Shown here piece by piece: positions 14,756 through 16,739 of a stretch of 16,739 nt of DNA. The position numbers were made by a program, and so were the translations under genes. The DNA lies in assembly GCA_938004315.1 (NCBI GenBank), contig CALKWG010000036.1:1-16739 (forward strand), given 5' to 3'. The notes beneath the pieces were generated by a model. The model had not been told where the DNA came from. It saw nothing but the letters and a program-made list of their open reading frames with translations, and made no database searches. How positions within the stretch are numbered: the stretch's first letter is position 1; every line of letters begins with the position of its first letter. The stretch is from an uncultured Spirochaetaceae bacterium. Lineage in GTDB: Bacteria > Spirochaetota > Spirochaetia > Treponematales > UBA12059.

Positions 14756-16692
14756 ATGACGAACTGGGAACGACTGATAACGGCCCTGGATCCCGAACGG
14801 CAGCTGCCGGCGGTGCGAGAACGGCGGAACGCCGTGGTGGCGGCCGGGGCCGGCTCGGGCAAAACCCGGGTGCTATCCGTGCGCTACCTGGCCCTGATCA
14901 AGGAGCGAGGTATCCCGCCCGAGCGCATCCTTTGCCTGACCTTTACCAACAAGGCGGCCGCGGAGATGAAGGAGCGCATCCGCGGGATGCTCGCCGCCTG
15001 CGCCGTCGACGACCCCGACTTCGCCCGCGCGCTCGGCGGCTTCTCGGCATCGCGCATAGGCACCCTGGATTCGTTCTGCTCGGACATCGCGCGCAACGCC
15101 TCCTCCGCTTGGGGCGTAGCGCCGGACTTTTCAATCGATCAAGTCGAAGCCGAGCGGGCCACCGAAGCCTACGCCTTGGACTATCTCCTAGCCCATCGGG
15201 ACGAGCCGGCCCCGGCCGCCTTCATCGCGGCCAACGGGCTCGAGGCCGCCAAGGAAGCCTTGGCCGCGCTGGCCCGCGGCCGCGGCGGCCTCATCGCCGC
15301 CGAGCGAGGCGCCTTGGATCCGCGGAGGCAGGAGGCCGCCCTGGGCCTGGCCCTGCGTCGAGCCCATGAAAGCGCGGCCTCGCTCCTGCGGGCCGGGCTC
15401 GGCCTGGACCGCGGGGGCGCGGCCGGCGCCATGGCCTGGCAAGAAGCCGCCGAGGATTTCGAGGCGCGCTTCGGGGGCGGCGTCCCCGAGCCGCCCGATT
15501 ACCCGGCTCTCCTCGAGCGTTACGCCGCCCTCGCCGGCCTGCGTAAACCCGGCGGCAAGTCCGAGGCCGCCGTCTACTACAACGAGAGCTGCGACGAGCT
15601 CAGGCTCCAGCTGGCGGCGGCGAGCGCGGCCGCGGCGGCCTTGGCCGAGCCCCTGCGAGAGGAAGCCTTAGCCTTCGTCGCCGGCTTCCTCGACGCGGCC
15701 GCCGAACGGCGGGCCGCCTCGGGCATCCTCGGCTTCGGGGACGTCGCCTCGATGGCTCGCGCGGCCCTCATGCGGGACCATACCCTGCGGGCCTGGTATA
15801 AATCGCGCTTCGACGCGATCATGATCGACGAGTTCCAAGATAATAACGGCCTCCAAAAGGATATCCTGTACCTCATAGCCGAGGGACTCGATGCCGAGGC
15901 CGACGGCGTTCCAGAACCGGAGCGCCTGCGGGCCGGCTCGCTCTTCTTCGTAGGCGACGAGAAGCAGAGCATCTACGCCTTCCGCGGCGCCGACGTGCGC
16001 GTCTTCCGCGGCCTGGCCGACGAGCTCTCGCGCTCGCCGGGGGGCTTAGGCAGGCACGAGCTGGCGGTCAACTGGCGCTCGGAGCCCGGCCTCATCGCGT
16101 TCTTCAACGAAACCTTCTCTAAAGTCATGCCGGACGCCTCCGACCGCGACGCCCGGGATTACCAGGCCCGTTTCTCGCCACTCGGACACGGGCCGGCGAC
16201 CGCGGGCGTCGAGGCCGTCGCGCGCTACCACGAAGTGGAGGCGGCCTCAGAAGACGGCGAACTGGGCTACCTTGAAAGCCTCGCGGCCGCCGTCACCAGG
16301 CTCGTCTCGTCGCTCGCGGGCAAGGAGCGCGTCAGCGCCCCCGCGGCGGGCGGGGGGCGAGAGGCCAGGCTCTGCCGCTATGAGGATATAGCCCTCCTCT
16401 TCCGTTCGACGGCGGCCCAGAACGTCGTAGAGCGGCATTTTAGGCGCGCCAAGATACCCTATCGCGCCGAGAGCACGGCCGGGCTCTTCGTCGAGTCGGT
16501 CCTAGGCGACCTCTACGCCGCGCTCAAGCTCGCCGCCTATCCGCACGACGCCCTGGCGTACGCCGCCGTGCTGCGCGGCCCCTTCGCGCGGCTCTCGGAA
16601 CGGGGGGCCTTCGAGCTGCTCGAAGCCGGCGTACCGGCCTTCGACCGGGAACCGCCGGCCTTATCGCCCGACGACGCGGCGCGCTACGCCGA
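14756..16692 (+). CDS. addA: AddA-like helicase-nuclease subunit (3' end missing)
   Basis: The first 645 residues of a UvrD/RecB-family (SF1A) helicase are present. Motifs in order are the Q motif (Gln16 in DPERQLPAV), Walker A GAGSGKT (31-37, Lys36), LTFTNKAAAEMKERI (Ia), GTLDSFCSDIAR (Ib), Walker B DEFQD (358-362), FVGDEKQSIYAFRGAD (III) and NWRSEPGLIAFFN (IV), then ALLFRST and RAESTAG. Motifs V/VI and the C-terminal nuclease domain expected of AddA (about 1,200 residues) are missing because the contig ends. The apparent stop codon near 16714 lies in adapter sequence, so the final residues DRKSVV are not genuine. The start at 14756 has GAGG 5 bases upstream and follows addB by 2 bases. Motif order and tight linkage to addB support AddA rather than plain UvrD. 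Confidence 0.87.
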
Positions 16693-16739
16693 AGATCGGA
16701 AGAGCGTCGTGTAGGGAAAGAGTGTAGATCTCGGTGGTC
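16693..16739. other. Illumina TruSeq adapter left on the contig end
   Basis: The last 47 bases begin AGATCGGAAGAGCGTCGTGT and continue exactly as the TruSeq universal adapter (reverse complement) does from memory. This is not genomic sequence. It adds an artificial in-frame stop to addA. The true contig end is at about 16692, with an ambiguity of one base because the junction A could belong to either side. Confidence 0.97.

Noticed and set aside
16693..16714. Apparent C-terminus and stop codon of AddA
   Set aside because: These bases are adapter; the protein is truncated by the contig end, not by a natural stop.

Overview
The window is a GC-rich bacterial contig end of 16.7 kb, densely coded with short gaps and several overlapping start/stop codons. 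Gene content and protein style (63-residue zinc-type L28, Ffh with SKFDSD in place of the usual TKxDGD, a large cytoplasmic GH13 protein next to AddBA) suggest a GC-rich, possibly uncultured member of the Spirochaetes. This is a judgement from memory of family sequences, moderate at best, since no rRNA is present. The last 47 bases (16693-16739) match the Illumina TruSeq adapter, so the final gene ends at an artefact and the biological sequence stops at about 16692.

Layout. Positions 1-2468 are read leftward: a hairpin terminator, rpmB (L28) with its own promoter and a structured leader, ffh (SRP54) with a strong-looking promoter, and an HD-domain hydrolase. A short divergent promoter region (2469-2732) separates these from a rightward lipoprotein lytic transglycosylase (2733-3482). 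Next comes a leftward four-gene operon (6160 to 3548): TetR-family regulator, lipA (lipoyl synthase), a small LplB-like accessory protein, and an LplA/LipM-type protein. Together these could make and attach lipoyl groups on dehydrogenase E2 and GcvH proteins. From 6391 to the contig end five genes run rightward: a soluble Cys-rich PAS histidine kinase, a membrane acyltransferase of the DUF1624/HGSNAT type, a 1208-residue GH13 alpha-amylase-family enzyme, addB and addA (truncated). Within this run the kinase and acyltransferase overlap, as do the amylase and addB, and addB/addA are 2 bases apart.

The most striking non-coding signal is the 230-base divergent region 6161-6390 between the TetR-lipoate operon and the kinase. 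It carries three perfect inverted repeats. The two outer ones (6180-6216 and 6274-6306) share the same spaced core, TTTCAAAA-N9-TTTTGAAA, with identical half-site spacing although their flanks differ. One lies just upstream of the TetR start codon and the other over the predicted start point of the kinase transcript. The simplest reading is that the TetR protein represses both its own lipoylation operon and the divergent kinase operon. That would link lipoate metabolism to a sensor kinase and a membrane acyltransferase. I see no CRISPR array, tRNA, rRNA, insertion sequence or integron.
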